From: Podaxis mareebaensis
Taxonomy: Eukaryota > Basidiomycota > Agaricomycetes > Agaricales > Agaricaceae
Length of the DNA: 64,000 nucleotides
NCBI GenBank assembly: GCA_018524725.1
Contig: JAEUWP010000257.1
Span: 1-64,000 of the forward strand
Direction of reading: 5' to 3'
A program made the position numbers and the translations under genes. A model generated the notes under the pieces. The model was given only the letters and a program-made list of their open reading frames with translations, did no database searches and was not told the DNA's origin. Position 1 is the stretch's first letter. Each line of letters begins with the position of its first letter. Shown in pieces: positions 22,471-34,700 of this stretch.

Positions 22471-25135
22471 TCACACTTTCTTCTCATCACCAGTCTCCGA
22501 CATCTTACCCTCACTATCATTCATAGCCGATCCCGGCCTCGAGTCACTTCCCTCGCCTCTACCTTGGTGATCCTCCGAGTCATCATCCACTAGCTCGCCA
22601 CGACCTCCACCCTCCTCGAATGCGGTCTTGGCTTTCTCGAAGTGGAATCCATGTTTCCTGCGTCCATCAGGGTAAGTGGAGAATAAAAGTGAGTAATGCA
22701 CAAGTGGACATACTCAGGTCCAAGGACGGTGACGATGATAACGAAGGCAGCTACAACGCCAATCAGGATACCTTGCACCTAACGAAACCGAGGATACTGA
22801 GCAATATGTTCAACGGAAAAGTGGCGGAGACTTACAGTCGCATAATCCGGTACGTCTTTTGGTTGTCCATCAACTATGATGGTAGTCCTGAGATTGTCAC
22901 CACCAGCTTTATACAATGGTTAGTTCATAGCCCAAATTCGCGTAACGCAGACACATACTAGCTTCGATTTGCGCGGAAGCGGATGAAACCATCTACATAT
23001 GGATCAGTCTCCCACTCCCATGAGGCGAAAAATAGTTGACTAACGTTACCGATTTGATATACGACACCAGGGAATGTCGCACGGAATGCAGGAGGTGACA
23101 TCTCAGCCAATTGAATGGGAATCTGCATCGGACATAAGACGACTTCTCATGCATTCGGTTTCAAGAAGATCACTTACGACACCCCATGCTCCTTGTACGC
23201 CAAACTGGATGCAGAAAGCTCCCGCTGAAAGAGCGCTGAAAGAACTAGGAAGGATCCAGAGTGGGATGAAAGCTAATGGTGCATGTCAATCACAGTTACA
23301 TCAAGTTCATGACCGGACGGACCTCCAATGAGACAAACGAAGATCCTATCTCGAGAAGTCAGAAGGCCGCGGAACAACAACCGGGTAGCATGTAGTACTC
23401 ACACAATCGTCAGTCGCCGACCGATGTACTGGCTAATCCATCCAGCAACCAATCCACCTCTGTCGACGTTCCCCAATCAGCGTTCTGCACTAGAACTTGG
23501 ATGTCCGAGTGGAAGCAATGTACTCACGCAATAGCACCCTATTGGGAACGCACAGCCGGTGTCAGTAACCTCACACTCCGAGCAGATGACTTGTAATGAA
23601 AACCATACTGACGCAATTGCCAATTATAGTAGCGACGGTGGAGTCGTTTGCCGAAAAGTTCTTTGAAGTTTCGAGGTATGTGGGATACAAATCCTAAAAT
23701 AGCATATGTGGGTCAGGAACGGAGACAAAGGGGGGCCCCAACGGACCAAGCCGACCACAGGGGTTCGCAGTAAACGGAGAAGTACGAATTCTTACTTGGG
23801 AACCGTGTGAAAGGAAGTTGAAGCCTACGGACCAGATCTATCGTCAGAAGCGACCTAACGCCACACAAAACACACATACCGGTCATGAGAAGCACACCAT
23901 AGATACACAAGAGCCAGTGAGTCTTTAACATTTCCTTTGTCTCGTGTAAGAAAATCTTCGTCTTCTTCCCAGTGCTAAGTCCGCGAGCTTTCTCAGCAGC
24001 TTTGGCACGGAGGAAGACTTGGGATTCTGGAAGGACTGCACGGACAGCGGCGGCGAAGAGTGAGATACCAGCTGCTGTCCAGAAAAGACTTCTCCATGTT
24101 GTCGAAGTTTGGGGAACGAGGCGGAGGTTGATGACAGCGGCGAGCAGGTAGCCAACTGCATATCCTTGTTGCAGAATGCCAGATGCCAGACCACGAGCTT
24201 CGACTGGAAGGTTCTCTAATGCGGTTGATGCGGCGAGACCCCAAATACCACCCATTCCAATACCGAAGAGGGAGCGAACGGCAAGGAACTCCTTGAATGT
24301 GTTGACAAAACCAGCGGCAAGTTCGAGCACGGCGACCAGGACAAGATTTCCAACTAGGGGCCACTTGCGACCAAAGCGATCGGAAAGAATACCGAAGATG
24401 ACCTGACGATAACGTAGTCTCAGTCCCTATTCCCAGAAGAGGTAGTTATTCGTGGACGTACAGCACCGATTGAACGTAACAATAATGTGAGCGTGATAGC
24501 AGTTGTCTGTCCAGGGTGGTATGAGCTCCTGAGAACCAAAATATACGAGTATAAGATAATTACGCACAATGTCATGGACCGTCTTTCCCGGGAATTGTTC
24601 AGTCAACCTCTTCACACTCAATGAGACTGAGAAGAAATCGATAGCATCGCAAGTCCAAGCCAACCACCTATGAGATACCGAGAACGGATCATGAATCGTC
24701 AGCGTCTGCGGTTGAAGCCAAGATATTAGGGGCCGACAGGCGTTGATCGAGGGATACCAAGCCATGCCAAGCGCAACTGGGCACGTCAACACTGTAATGA
24801 ACAGTGACCACACAACATACCACAGGGTCCCACAACCAGAGGGAAAAAAGGAAGTACTCGCGCTCACCCGGAGAAGAAATGTGCCCACTGGACCCAAGTG
24901 AGTCCTGCGAGAACCTGGAGCAGGGGTCTGGCCTGTGCACGTTGCTCCCGCCTTGGGATAATGTTGCGGAGGAAATAGGGAGCCATCTGCCGTTCCGGTA
25001 CTTGGTAGATAGACGGAGGATGGCAAGGGGGTACTCGGGAAGGGCGTCCGAACGAGTAGCCTTGGGGTTTTTATTATAGAGGGCCCCGACGTAATCGACA
25101 CCCACGCACTCGATATTGAAATAGACTAGTCCCAT
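22471..25135 (-). CDS. JEN1: Jen1-like monocarboxylate/proton symporter (MFS)
   Basis: A multi-exon major-facilitator gene. After splicing, the N-terminal half reads WLAWTCDAIDFFSVSLSVKR, TTAITLTLLLRSIGAV, FGILSDRFGRKWPLVGNL (the MFS motif A loop) and FGIGMGGIWGLAASTALENL with EARGLASGILQQGYAVGYLL. The C-terminal half reads IWSVGFNFLSHGSQDLYPTY, TIIGNCGAIA, GLVAGWISQYIGRRLTIV, FGVQGAWGVIPIQLAEMSPP and a last exon ending HFEKAKTAFEEG, then an acidic tail, with the stop at 22471. NxxSHGSQDLYPT is characteristic of Jen-type carboxylate permeases. It should import lactate, pyruvate or related acids with protons across the plasma membrane. The 5' end is unresolved: two frames compete at 24.7-25.1 kb, and I place the start at the ATG at 25135 only tentatively. 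In yeast such genes are repressed by glucose; nothing here shows regulation. Confidence 0.8.
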
Positions 25136-25326
25136 GTTCTCACATTTTGTCACTCGGGCATGGAACACTCCGCGTATCCGAGCCAGGTGGAACCATGTCA
25201 GATGGACATAACTCGCTTCTCCACATGTCCAGTGTGACCCTGGATTCAGGCGGAATGGATTTACATCAGGACTCGTGGGGCTTAAATCAAAGCGAACAAG
25301 GTGCCAAGGCTAGTTATATTAGAATA

Positions 25327-28300
25327 TCACCGCTTCACTTTCTTACTCCTCCTGGTCTTCTTGCCCTCCTTTCCACCCATGTTCTCTCCATCGCCTTCTG
25401 GTTTCCTCTTCTGACCTGCAGCTCCTCCTACCGCGCCCGTTTTGACACTCACGATTGTCGATCGGCCCTTTACCCCACCCCCGTCTTTGATCTGTGCTTC
25501 CGCACCGCTCCAATCGATTGCGACATCATTAATCGCATACCTGATAAACCCATACCCGCATCAATATACCATCCAATACCGTGATACGAACCGCGGAAAA
25601 AACACACTACACTGACTTTCTCAGATCCAGCGCATCGATCATCTCTCGCTGTTTCTCCTTTAATGCGCGCACTGTCTCATCCCCAGCTTCGTTAAGCTCA
25701 TCTTCCAGAACCGCACTAACACTCTTCCAAACTTCTCCTTTCTTCGGTCCCATCTCTTTGGTCGCTTCTGCGTCATCTTCATTGACAGCACCACCACCAC
25801 CACCAACCACTCCGTCATTAACGCGTGGTCCCACAGCTTCTGCAGATGGCAAAGTTAACTCCGCACTAATGGCGGCTTTTTGGATATCAATAAGCTGCTT
25901 GCTGATCTTTTTGATCACTTTGACGAAAAGCGCAAGCGCTTGGGAAACTGGCAGTTGTAGTTCGGCCTGGAACGGGTCTTTTGTTGGATTGTGCACGGAA
26001 TTTGCAATAACGTAACACGACGCACCTCGACTTCCTCGACAGTCTTCCGCTGCAGACCAACAGCCAGTAAAATCGCACTCTGCACCGCTGTTAGTTTCAC
26101 CTCTTCACCCAGTCTTTTCTGGAAATAAAGGCCTGCGACGGTTGGCATCAGGTCCAAGATGACATGGTAATCAAGCATGTTGTTGGAGTAGGATTCCAGA
26201 CGTTTGAGGTCGAAAGGAGTAAAAAGAAGTGATAGCTCGGGCGCTTGTAGTTCACCTATTCATAGCGACAATAGAATCAATGTGACGATCCCGTTGAGTA
26301 TCAGAGAAACAGTGATTAGTGAGAGGAACGATCACAGAGAGAATTGGGATGCGAACCTTTCGCTTTGTCTTCTTCCTTCTCTTTCACACCTGCGTTCGCG
26401 GCTTCTAACACGGACAGGGCAGTGACGCTGCCGAACTCAAGGAACTTGTACGATAGCAACGACAAGAATCGCTTCCGGAAATCTATGTAAACCACATTCG
26501 GTCACCACCCGCAGCATACGTTTTCGTGAAGATTGTATCCATACCTTTGGCGAACTCGCCCAACCATTCGAGTTCTGAATCCGCCGAACTGTTGAGGCCA
26601 CGCACCATAACACATGTGTGCTCCCCCGTGAGTTCGCTTTGCGTTTGGCGAAGATACAGAGGAACGTAGCCAGCGCGCTTCCAGAACCTGTGTCACGATG
26701 CATATCAGCATATCCGCTTCCCAACACGGAAGCTGATTCCTACCGAAGCAATTGAGGCGTCAATCCATATGACACACCCAGATAATCCAAATTTTCTGGT
26801 CTTCGCTCTGTCAACCTCTGGAGTAGGGGCGGCATGGCATTGGCTGCGCGCACGGTCGGCTTCTCTGTCAATAGCGTCTCGGACTGGGAAGCATACACAC
26901 AATTAGAACATATTCTCAACCGAAAATGAATCTCATACCGGATCAATAGCAGCAGCATCGGGATACGACGGCTCTGGCTTGTTCGACTCCTCTAGGTTAA
27001 AGTATTCCCCACTATAAAACGAATTAAGTGCTTGTAGCGCTCGCGAACCATATCCCATCTACGCCAACACCACCGTTAGTACGCCATTTTTTGAAGCGAC
27101 TGACATAAACTCACGCTAGCATAATCCGGATGGCAGGCGATCCTAACCACCCTCGCACCACTCAACATTCCAAACCTGGTCTCCTGGAATTGTTGACTGA
27201 TCAACCATGGAATCATATCCCCTCCCGCTCTCAATCCTCTTCCAAGCCCCTCTAGAATTGCAGCCTTGCTGATATTCCCCTCCAGTGCGACTTGCAAAAC
27301 CACAAGCGGTTCGGGTAGATGCGTTTCGTCATCCTTTAAGGGTGGCAGGAGAACGAAAAGGTGGTGCGCCGGAGCATCGGACATTAACTGCAAGTCGTTT
27401 GGCTGATTTTTGTAGTGTGATGCGACGTAGAGTGCCATCATGCGTTGCAGGAATAGTTCTGAAGCTGGGTGGTAGCTGAACAATGTATCCCGACTGACGT
27501 AGTACAGTTCACACTGCGATGGGTGTGGACACCCTTGTCCAATGGCCTTCGGCACAATAGTCGCATCGAGACACAACAACCCGTTCAGCCACTTCTCAAT
27601 CTTGTCACCGCTTGCATACCGAATGGGGGTCTCGAGTTTGATTTCCCGCAATGTACGCGCTTTTGGTGGAGCTTTCGTGATAGGTTTTTTGGATGACGAT
27701 GCGGTTGTCGCACTGACCGAAGCATCTTCTTCTTTTGAGGGGACATTGAGGTCTTTTGTAAGTGATGGACGGGTGCTTTCACGGAGTTGTTGTATGAGTT
27801 TGAGGGAGAGAGAGCGGCCTGTGCCTTCGTAACCGTTGATAGTGGAGGCCATGAAGACGAGGTAGGGGCCAATGAGATTGCGCACAAGGGGAAGGGGAAT
27901 AGCGGCCGCCTCATCAATGACTACGAGTTCTGCTTGACCTAGGACATGAGCATCTTCTGGTTGGATGTACTACTCGCCAACATCAGCAATTTAAGGAGAC
28001 AGAGAAATATGATACGCACCTGGATCGTCTGTCGATGATCCCTGAAAATATTCACTCTCACAATCGCCTTATTGAAATCCGGATTCGTACTCTGCGCAAT
28101 ATCATAATCCAAATGCTCCTCATATCCTAGCACATCCAGGCCCTTAAACACAAAGTCAAACAGCGTCTTAAGGTTCTCCGGACTCGGACTTGTCACGAAG
28201 ATATTCGAATACCCGTGCGCAAGAGCAGCAGCCATCGCCAATCCCAATGCCGCAGACTTTCCGCGCCCGCGGCCAGCGGTAAGTGTCACAGTAGATGACA

Positions 28301-29275
28301 ATGTCTTCTCTGCAATAGCATCGATGAATGTCAAGATTGCCTTGGCTTGGTCGACTGTCTTCGCAAGTTTGATGAGGTCCCCGGCGGGCTTAGTATCGGA
28401 AAGAGAGTCCTTGAGATCTTTGAGCTCGGATTCAGCTTCTTTTTCTTTGCCGGGTTTGTCTTCAAGGGGTGTGATATCTTTGCCGCGAGAGATGGGGAGG
28501 ACGTTGAGTTCGTCATCGAGGACTAGGCAGTCATCACAAGAACCAAGGGAAAGAATGAAGCGTTCGTTAAAGCGGGCGACGACAGAATCGTGGGAGGAGG
28601 TACGATAACGTGCGTGTACATCCTGGAAAACGTCAGAAAACGGGGACGGGACGGGACGAAGGACGCACCATGGTCATAGTATACAACTGCTTCAGTGAAG
28701 ACATCGTCTTTAGCAACAATACAACCAACCCGCCCCCTTCCACCGTCTCGATCGTCCTCGCGAGAAGGTTGGGCGTGATAGCCTCAAAGTCTTGTAGTAC
28801 ACACATGCCATATGTGTTGCCGAGAATTTTATGGGACTCCTTGTAATACCTGATCGCGTTATTAGGAATGGAACAACCATACAATAGCCGGGGCGTACGT
28901 ATATCGAATATCTGTTACTGTTACAAAAATCTCGAATGGGTTTTGTTCATTGGGCTCTCGAATTCCGCGCTTGATATCCCGCTTTATTTTGGCCTCTCGT
29001 TTCTTGCGGTGGCTCGTAAACCCGAGCTCCTTCTTGTAACACCAGAGTACGGAAGGCCGTGCAGACACTCGCGCCTGGGACAACAAGTAATGCAAGTTCA
29101 CAATCTAAATTGGTCAAAATCATGGTCAACACTGTGGGCGGACACAAGCGCCGAACAAAGGCAAACATACCTGGTCTCGACCCTTATCACCGACAAGGAC
29201 AATAAAAGACCTGTGGTTTTTCTTGACATTATTGTTAATGAGAATTGGTATTCGAGGGTCGAGCTGTTTGCGCAT
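25327..29275 (-). CDS. KRE33: RNA cytidine acetyltransferase (Kre33/NAT10 family)
   Basis: A large multi-exon gene. It starts at 29275 with MRKQLDPRIPILINNNVKK and NHRSFIVLVGDKGRDQ. Next are TmcA-like N-terminal sequence (LHYLLSQARVSARPSVLWCY), GLVVLLLKTMSSLKQLYTM and the helicase core: Walker A LTAGRGRGKSAALGLAMA (about 28270), then LVVIDEAAAIPLPLVRNL across a splice (about 27910) and NGYEGTGRSLSLKLIQQL. The GNAT part has ARVVRIACHPDYASV (about 27130), which splices towards MGYGSRALQAL (about 27050), the acetyl-CoA site. The C-terminal part has FQAELQLPVSQALALFVKVI (about 25960), then YAINDVAIDWSGAEAQ and a Lys/Arg-rich nucleolar-type tail ending KKVKR at 25327. The enzyme makes N4-acetylcytidine in 18S rRNA and tRNA and is needed for small-subunit assembly in the nucleolus. 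It is a housekeeping gene and a good anchor for synteny. Confidence 0.9.
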
Positions 29276-29483
29276 GGCGCGGGACCGTGGTCGCTGTGTG
29301 AGACGACGAGGCCAACAAATCAATTCTGATCTCAATTTTTGTCACTGTTCCCACGATCAATCTTGACATTTGTGGATGACAACCATGACACACACCCCAG
29401 CGCTTTAAGAGCTTTCCCGCAAACTACTACACCCTTACTTTATCCTCTTTATCTCTGAAGGCAGTAACTACGCATCACCTAAT
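29276..29483. promoter_or_regulatory. Shared upstream region of KRE33 and NACHT-2
   Basis: The two start codons (29275 minus, 29484 plus) face away from each other with only 208 bp between them, so any promoters must be bidirectional or overlap. The plus-strand side has pyrimidine-rich tracts (CTTTATCCTCTTTATCTCT) just before NACHT-2. I see no clear TATA box. Confidence 0.45.
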
Positions 29484-31762
29484 ATGCCCTTATTGAGTCA
29501 CTTGCCCTCCACAAAATCGAAATCTCGCGCAGTTAGTCCCTTCGCCCTCTCTTATAATCGCTATAACTGATAAGCCTGATCAATCGTGGACCATCAGAGA
29601 GGAAGGCCCCAGAATAATGGGTTTTTTCATGGTGCTAGTCGTTGTGTATTCAACAACCCGACCATGATGGACAGACCAACCATTATTCAAAACTTCATCG
29701 AAGAAAGAACAGGTATATTCAATCCGCCTTCTCAGTCAACGACTGACAAAACGAGGCGACAGTCCTCCAGGTTCTTTTTCAAGAAATGATACCAGGTGCT
29801 GATGTGGACTCATCTGCGCGCGACCCTCCGCCCCAGTGCCATCCTGGGACAAGAGAATGGCTGACGAAAGCTATACAGGAGTGGTTTTTGGACGAGAAAC
29901 GTGCGTGGGATATGCTCTGGCTCCACGGACCAGCGGGTGTTGGAAAATCAGCAGTTGCGCAGTCTGTAGCGGAATATGCTGCCGAAAACAACAGATTGGG
30001 TGCGGCATTCTTCTTCTCCCGGACCAGTGGACGGAGTGACTATGCACGAGTCTGGATCACAATCGTTTACCAGCTCGCAGTTCGCATCCCAGAGTATCAC
30101 ACGTTGGTGGCGAGGCAACTCGCCGCAGATCCTGATATCCTCCGGAAAGCGCCCCACGTCCAGTTTAAACGGCTTCTCGTCCAACCATTAGCGGCATTAT
30201 CACCTCGGCCCAAAATACTAATCGTATTGGATGGACTGGATGAATGCGAGGGGGAGGACGCACAGTTGAACATCATCGAGCTGATCAACAATCTCATTCG
30301 CTCTACACCGTCGTTCCCTGTTGTATGGATGGTTTGCAGTCGCCTAGAATATCATTTAAAGCGCCTATTTGCCGACAACGACTTCACTATTCAATGCTGG
30401 AGAAAAGAGTTGCCAATTGATAGCGAAGAATCCGAAGAAGATGTCGCTTTATTCCTCCGGGATAGTTTTCGGGAGATTCGTCGGAAGTACTCCGATATTG
30501 TTGATGGATCTTGGCCGCTCGAAAGGGACATTTCGGTGGTGATCGGTTTTGCCTCTGGCCTGTTCGCGTTCGCTTCGGCACTTGTGCGATATGTGAGAGA
30601 CCCTCAATACAGAAACCCTCCAGCGCGACTGCGAGCGCTCATCCAGTTCCTATCATCGCACAGATCAGATGAGGGGAACCCGATGCAAACTCTCGACCTT
30701 CTCTACGCACAAGTTCTCTCCGAAATTCACCCTGATATACTCCCCATGGCATTGCGGATCCTCCACACTTCCTATACTAACATTATGGAGGAACCTGCCA
30801 TCGTTGTGGCGAATGTCTATGGCATCACTCGCGACGAATTTTATAGTGCCCTCAGCAAACTTCATTCCGTCCTAGACGTACCCCTACCTCGAGATGCCGC
30901 ATCCCGCCCAGTGAAAATTCTCCACCAGTCCTTTGCAGACTATCTCTGGAACCCCAATCGTTCTATCCAGTATCATAGGGACGTGGATACAATTGCGTCT
31001 GACCTACTCCGACGATCGTTCACCCTCGCCTCGTCTACTAGTTTCCAAATCCCTGGGCTGGTATCTCGTGGAGACCTGTCTGCGGTGGAGGTTCCACTAT
31101 CCTGGGAACCCTCAAATATAAACGACCTCGCCTTCCTCAAACGCAAGCTGCTACAGATTACCGGGAACTCGATTATCTGGCCACTACACCTCCAACGTTA
31201 CGACGAGAATACATTCAAAATACTACGGACCTTCAACTATAATGCGATCGCAAACGCCCAGTGGCTTGGGAAAGACGAGTATACCCACGATAGGAATAAG
31301 TATTTTTGTCAGTGGTTGGTTTCAGCTGTGCGTCTTCCTTCCCCTGTGCCCTTAGTACAACCTCAAATCTTTCCCCTTACAGTCTCAAGCTCAACATTTT
31401 AATAATTTCATCCGGACAGCGTCCATGGACGACTATGACGAGAAGATACTGCGAGAGCTGAAGAACCAGCTTCCGGGTGCTCTTCCTGTACTAGTTGAGT
31501 AGAAGTACTACGAGCTTCATTGATCTCATTTGACAACTACATAGGATTTTTCGAGTCACATTTTCTGAAGATGCGGATTATCAAAGATCAAAGTGGTACG
31601 TTCGTTCACTTCATATGATTTTGGTCTTGATATTTTTCCTCTCGTAGTCGACCTTTTTATTTTCTGCTCGGTCACGGCACTGGAACTGTTCTAGGTCTTT
31701 GTCAAGATTCCGGTATCAATCTTTTCTCTGTTGATGTATTATCTGAGGTTCGGCAAGTGTAG
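29484..31762 (+). CDS. STAND NTPase with NACHT domain (NLR-like), NACHT-2
   Basis: Exon 1 (29484-29531) reads MPLLSHLPSTKSKSRA. Exon 2 (29598-29712) holds the leader motif NNGFFHGASRCVFNNPTMMD. Exon 3 (29763-31327) carries VLFQEMIPGADVDSSA and the NACHT core: Walker A GPAGVGKSAVAQSV, Walker B ILIVLDGLDEC, sensor WMVCSRLEYHLK, and ILHQSFADYLWNPNRS. Downstream (31383-31476, 31556-31595, 31648-31762) my best model gives DDYDEKILRELKNQLPG, SEDADYQRSK and RPFYFLLGHGTGTVLGLCQ. These match EWDNTLLSKLAE and AFFLLGYGENTI of the array copies. This model totals 658 codons. If the splice at 31476/31556 is not used, translation stops at 31502 or 31568 and the FxLLGxG tail is lost, so the 3' end may be frameshifted. 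Leader and NACHT parts are intact. Likely role: nucleotide-gated recognition switch (inferred from family). Confidence 0.85.
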
Positions 31763-34700
31763 CCTACCACATATGTCAGTAACTTATATTCTCGAGCCTT
31801 TCGCATTGACAGCCCGAAGAGGGCCACCAAAAGGCAAACGAAGATAGTATATTTTACTTACAAACCATCACACAAGGGCGGAATGGCCTATGAAGATAGA
31901 TTGTATCCATTCTGGGTGAGTTCCTTCCGGCGGAGCATGCTTAATATGCCCGTGGAAGCACTTTCTCGCACGTACAGGGTCACCTGCGGTTGCTGATGTG
32001 GATCCTTCGCCGGGCTTCCTATCAAAGAAACGCCGCCCAATAAAGCCTTGGGAACTGGAGTTAGAGTGTGATTGCAATCAAAGTAGACGTCGAACGACCG
32101 ATGTCAGAAGTTCGGCAATCGCACGACGTGCTGAAGTTGCTCTTCGAAAGCTTTTGCTTGATGTAGAACCCTTGCCACCCCGTGCAAATGTAAAATGTAT
32201 ATCTGGGGACCTATCGCATACTGGCTGGCAGCCGCGCGAACCTCTTCAGAACTCCGCCCTCCGGTGTCTGTGGGCAAAGTATTCTCTACAAGGTTCGGCA
32301 CCTCCAATCAAGGAACGTCATCGTTGAATAGCTTGTCACCCAGGATGAACCGGATGGATGCCAGAGGCTCGGAGGAATCAAAAGCAGCCGCCTCCTGCCC
32401 TCTGTAGCACCATCACCAGCTGTTTGAGGTCCGGATATCTCTCAGGCGCCTAGGGTATCACCTTGAGTGGCTAGTTGCCGGGCACACTTGGGGATCCAGG
32501 GCACAGAAGTCCAATGCATGTTTTAGATGCTCTGCAGAGCCACCATTGTGTCAGACCTGCTGATATCTCGGCGGACCACGCAGAATCAGTGCGGTGCGTC
32601 CGCTGCCCGCCTGGTTTACCTCGCCGGTCCTGTCGGAGGTTCTACAGAAAGTCAGCCTCAAGAACAAACCTTCCACATGTAATTCAGAGGCTATTACAAT
32701 TGGATTCTTCCAGAAGCAGACCCTATCAACCGGTCAGTCTCTTGGACTCCATCAGATTCCGCGGGACAGCCAACTTTCTGACCTGCAGTTCCACAACGTA
32801 CGCCATCTCACTTCTGATGTAACAGGTTGCTACTCTAGACTTTCATGTTTTGGAGTGAATCGACGACTATATTCTCCTAAACACGCTCCGAGAGCATGAT
32901 TCTAGTACTTTTCCTGTCCTTCAAGACCAGAGAGGCTCCAAGCTCTGCGCGTCCATGCCAGCCTTTTTTTCGGGGCTCATCGCCTCGGGGACATGTCCTC
33001 ATCCAGATGGGCCGCAAGTAATGGTAAATATTTTCTGTTTATCAGGCAAGACCTTCTCGATTCGTGCATAACCTTTGCACATGGGTGACTGGGGCTCTAA
33101 TGACAGCCCTTGGAGCAAACTGTCAAATTCTACCCCATTCACTTGGCCATGTTGATGACATCTCACAGAGCTTACCTAGTCTCTTCTTCGGAAGTGCTGC
33201 CCGTGAGAATAACAGGGCAACCTTCAAACGATAGGCAGGGCTTGTGGGCAACATACCTGAAGGTCTCGAGGTAGGCAGCCCGCCATGATACTCCGCTGGG
33301 ACGACGCATGAGCATGATCTACGACCCTGCATGGGGCTATCACTATAATGATGGCGCTCCATCAGTCAGAAATAGATTGATGTGTCTGATCAATGCCCAA
33401 GAGTTGTTGACACATGTATAAGTTACATTTTGGGGAATACGTACATGTATCATACGTGACTGCAAATTGGATACTTTATTACGGTCAGGGTTTGCAGCAC
33501 CGCGAGTGCGTGCCAATCAATAAAACTATCTATTTATGATAGGGGTCGACGAAACAAAGTTTATTTCCGTCTTCCACAAGTTAGGGGAACGATTCAAGTC
33601 GCATGCACCTAGGTCATCCCTGCGAGCGCGTTCAGTTATCGGAGAAGCCAGTCCAACACCCGCGAAGACGGCAAATTTTATCTCAGCGGTGATCTTATCC
33701 TTGAAGCTTGCTCTTTGTCTCGTGGTTGATAGGTGGAAATAACGGGGCTCGATGTTTCATATACCAGTGTAGAAGAGTATTAGCCCACGAAATACGAAAG
33801 AGCGAATGGTTTATGGGCCGGGCTTTCCGAACGGTTCCAAGGCTGTTCTTGTTCAACCAATCGTGTTGGGACAAGCTGTCCTGATCTCTGCTTGGACTCA
33901 TGAACTTCCAATCGTCCAGACCTTTGGTCCTTTGAATGGTACTTTATGATGTAACGTCGACAGCATATCCTATATCAGAACACGTGTAAAAATGAGCATG
34001 TCACTTACTGGTGTACCGGAAATATCAGTTCTAGATCACCAAAAAGCAAGGCGAAGATAAATCTACCGCGGTCAGAAGACTTCCTTCTAACCTTATAGCT
34101 TTCTGAAGAAAATAACACGAATTATGATCAAGGACCTGATGCTCCGTCTCTCCATCCGATGTATCATTGGTAGCCCCTCTTTTTCCTCCCTTTTCACCGA
34201 TTTGATCGCTTTTCAGCCGCTGTAAAATACCACCACTCCTTTAAGTTTCTTTGACTGCAGTTGGGCGTTGATAGATGGCACTGCAATATCTTTCAGGGAG
34301 ATCCTATCCACAGAATAAGCCTTGGGGAAATCACGAGCGATGGCTTACAATAAATTGAAGCGGTGTGGTTCTAAGTTTATTTTCTCATTCGCGCCCAGGA
34401 GTCCGAGGGAATTTATAGATAGGATGTTACTATTCTTGTTGTTCAGATTGGGGAACCCAGTGGCGGTCATTGAGACATGCGTTGTGGACCTCTTATATCT
34501 TCGATCTATCCATCCCTGATCTAGTCAAAGTTAACAAACTATGATTGGTGCGCAACAACAATTAAAAACCGAATGCCCATTGCCGAGCGTCCGAGGCCGC
34601 TTGATAAGATGCGGGCTAAATATATTTGATCTTCTACAGTTCTTTTCTGGATCGGGGAAATAGAGGCTAATAGAAGGTGTTGGGGTCTTTCTTTGCGGTT

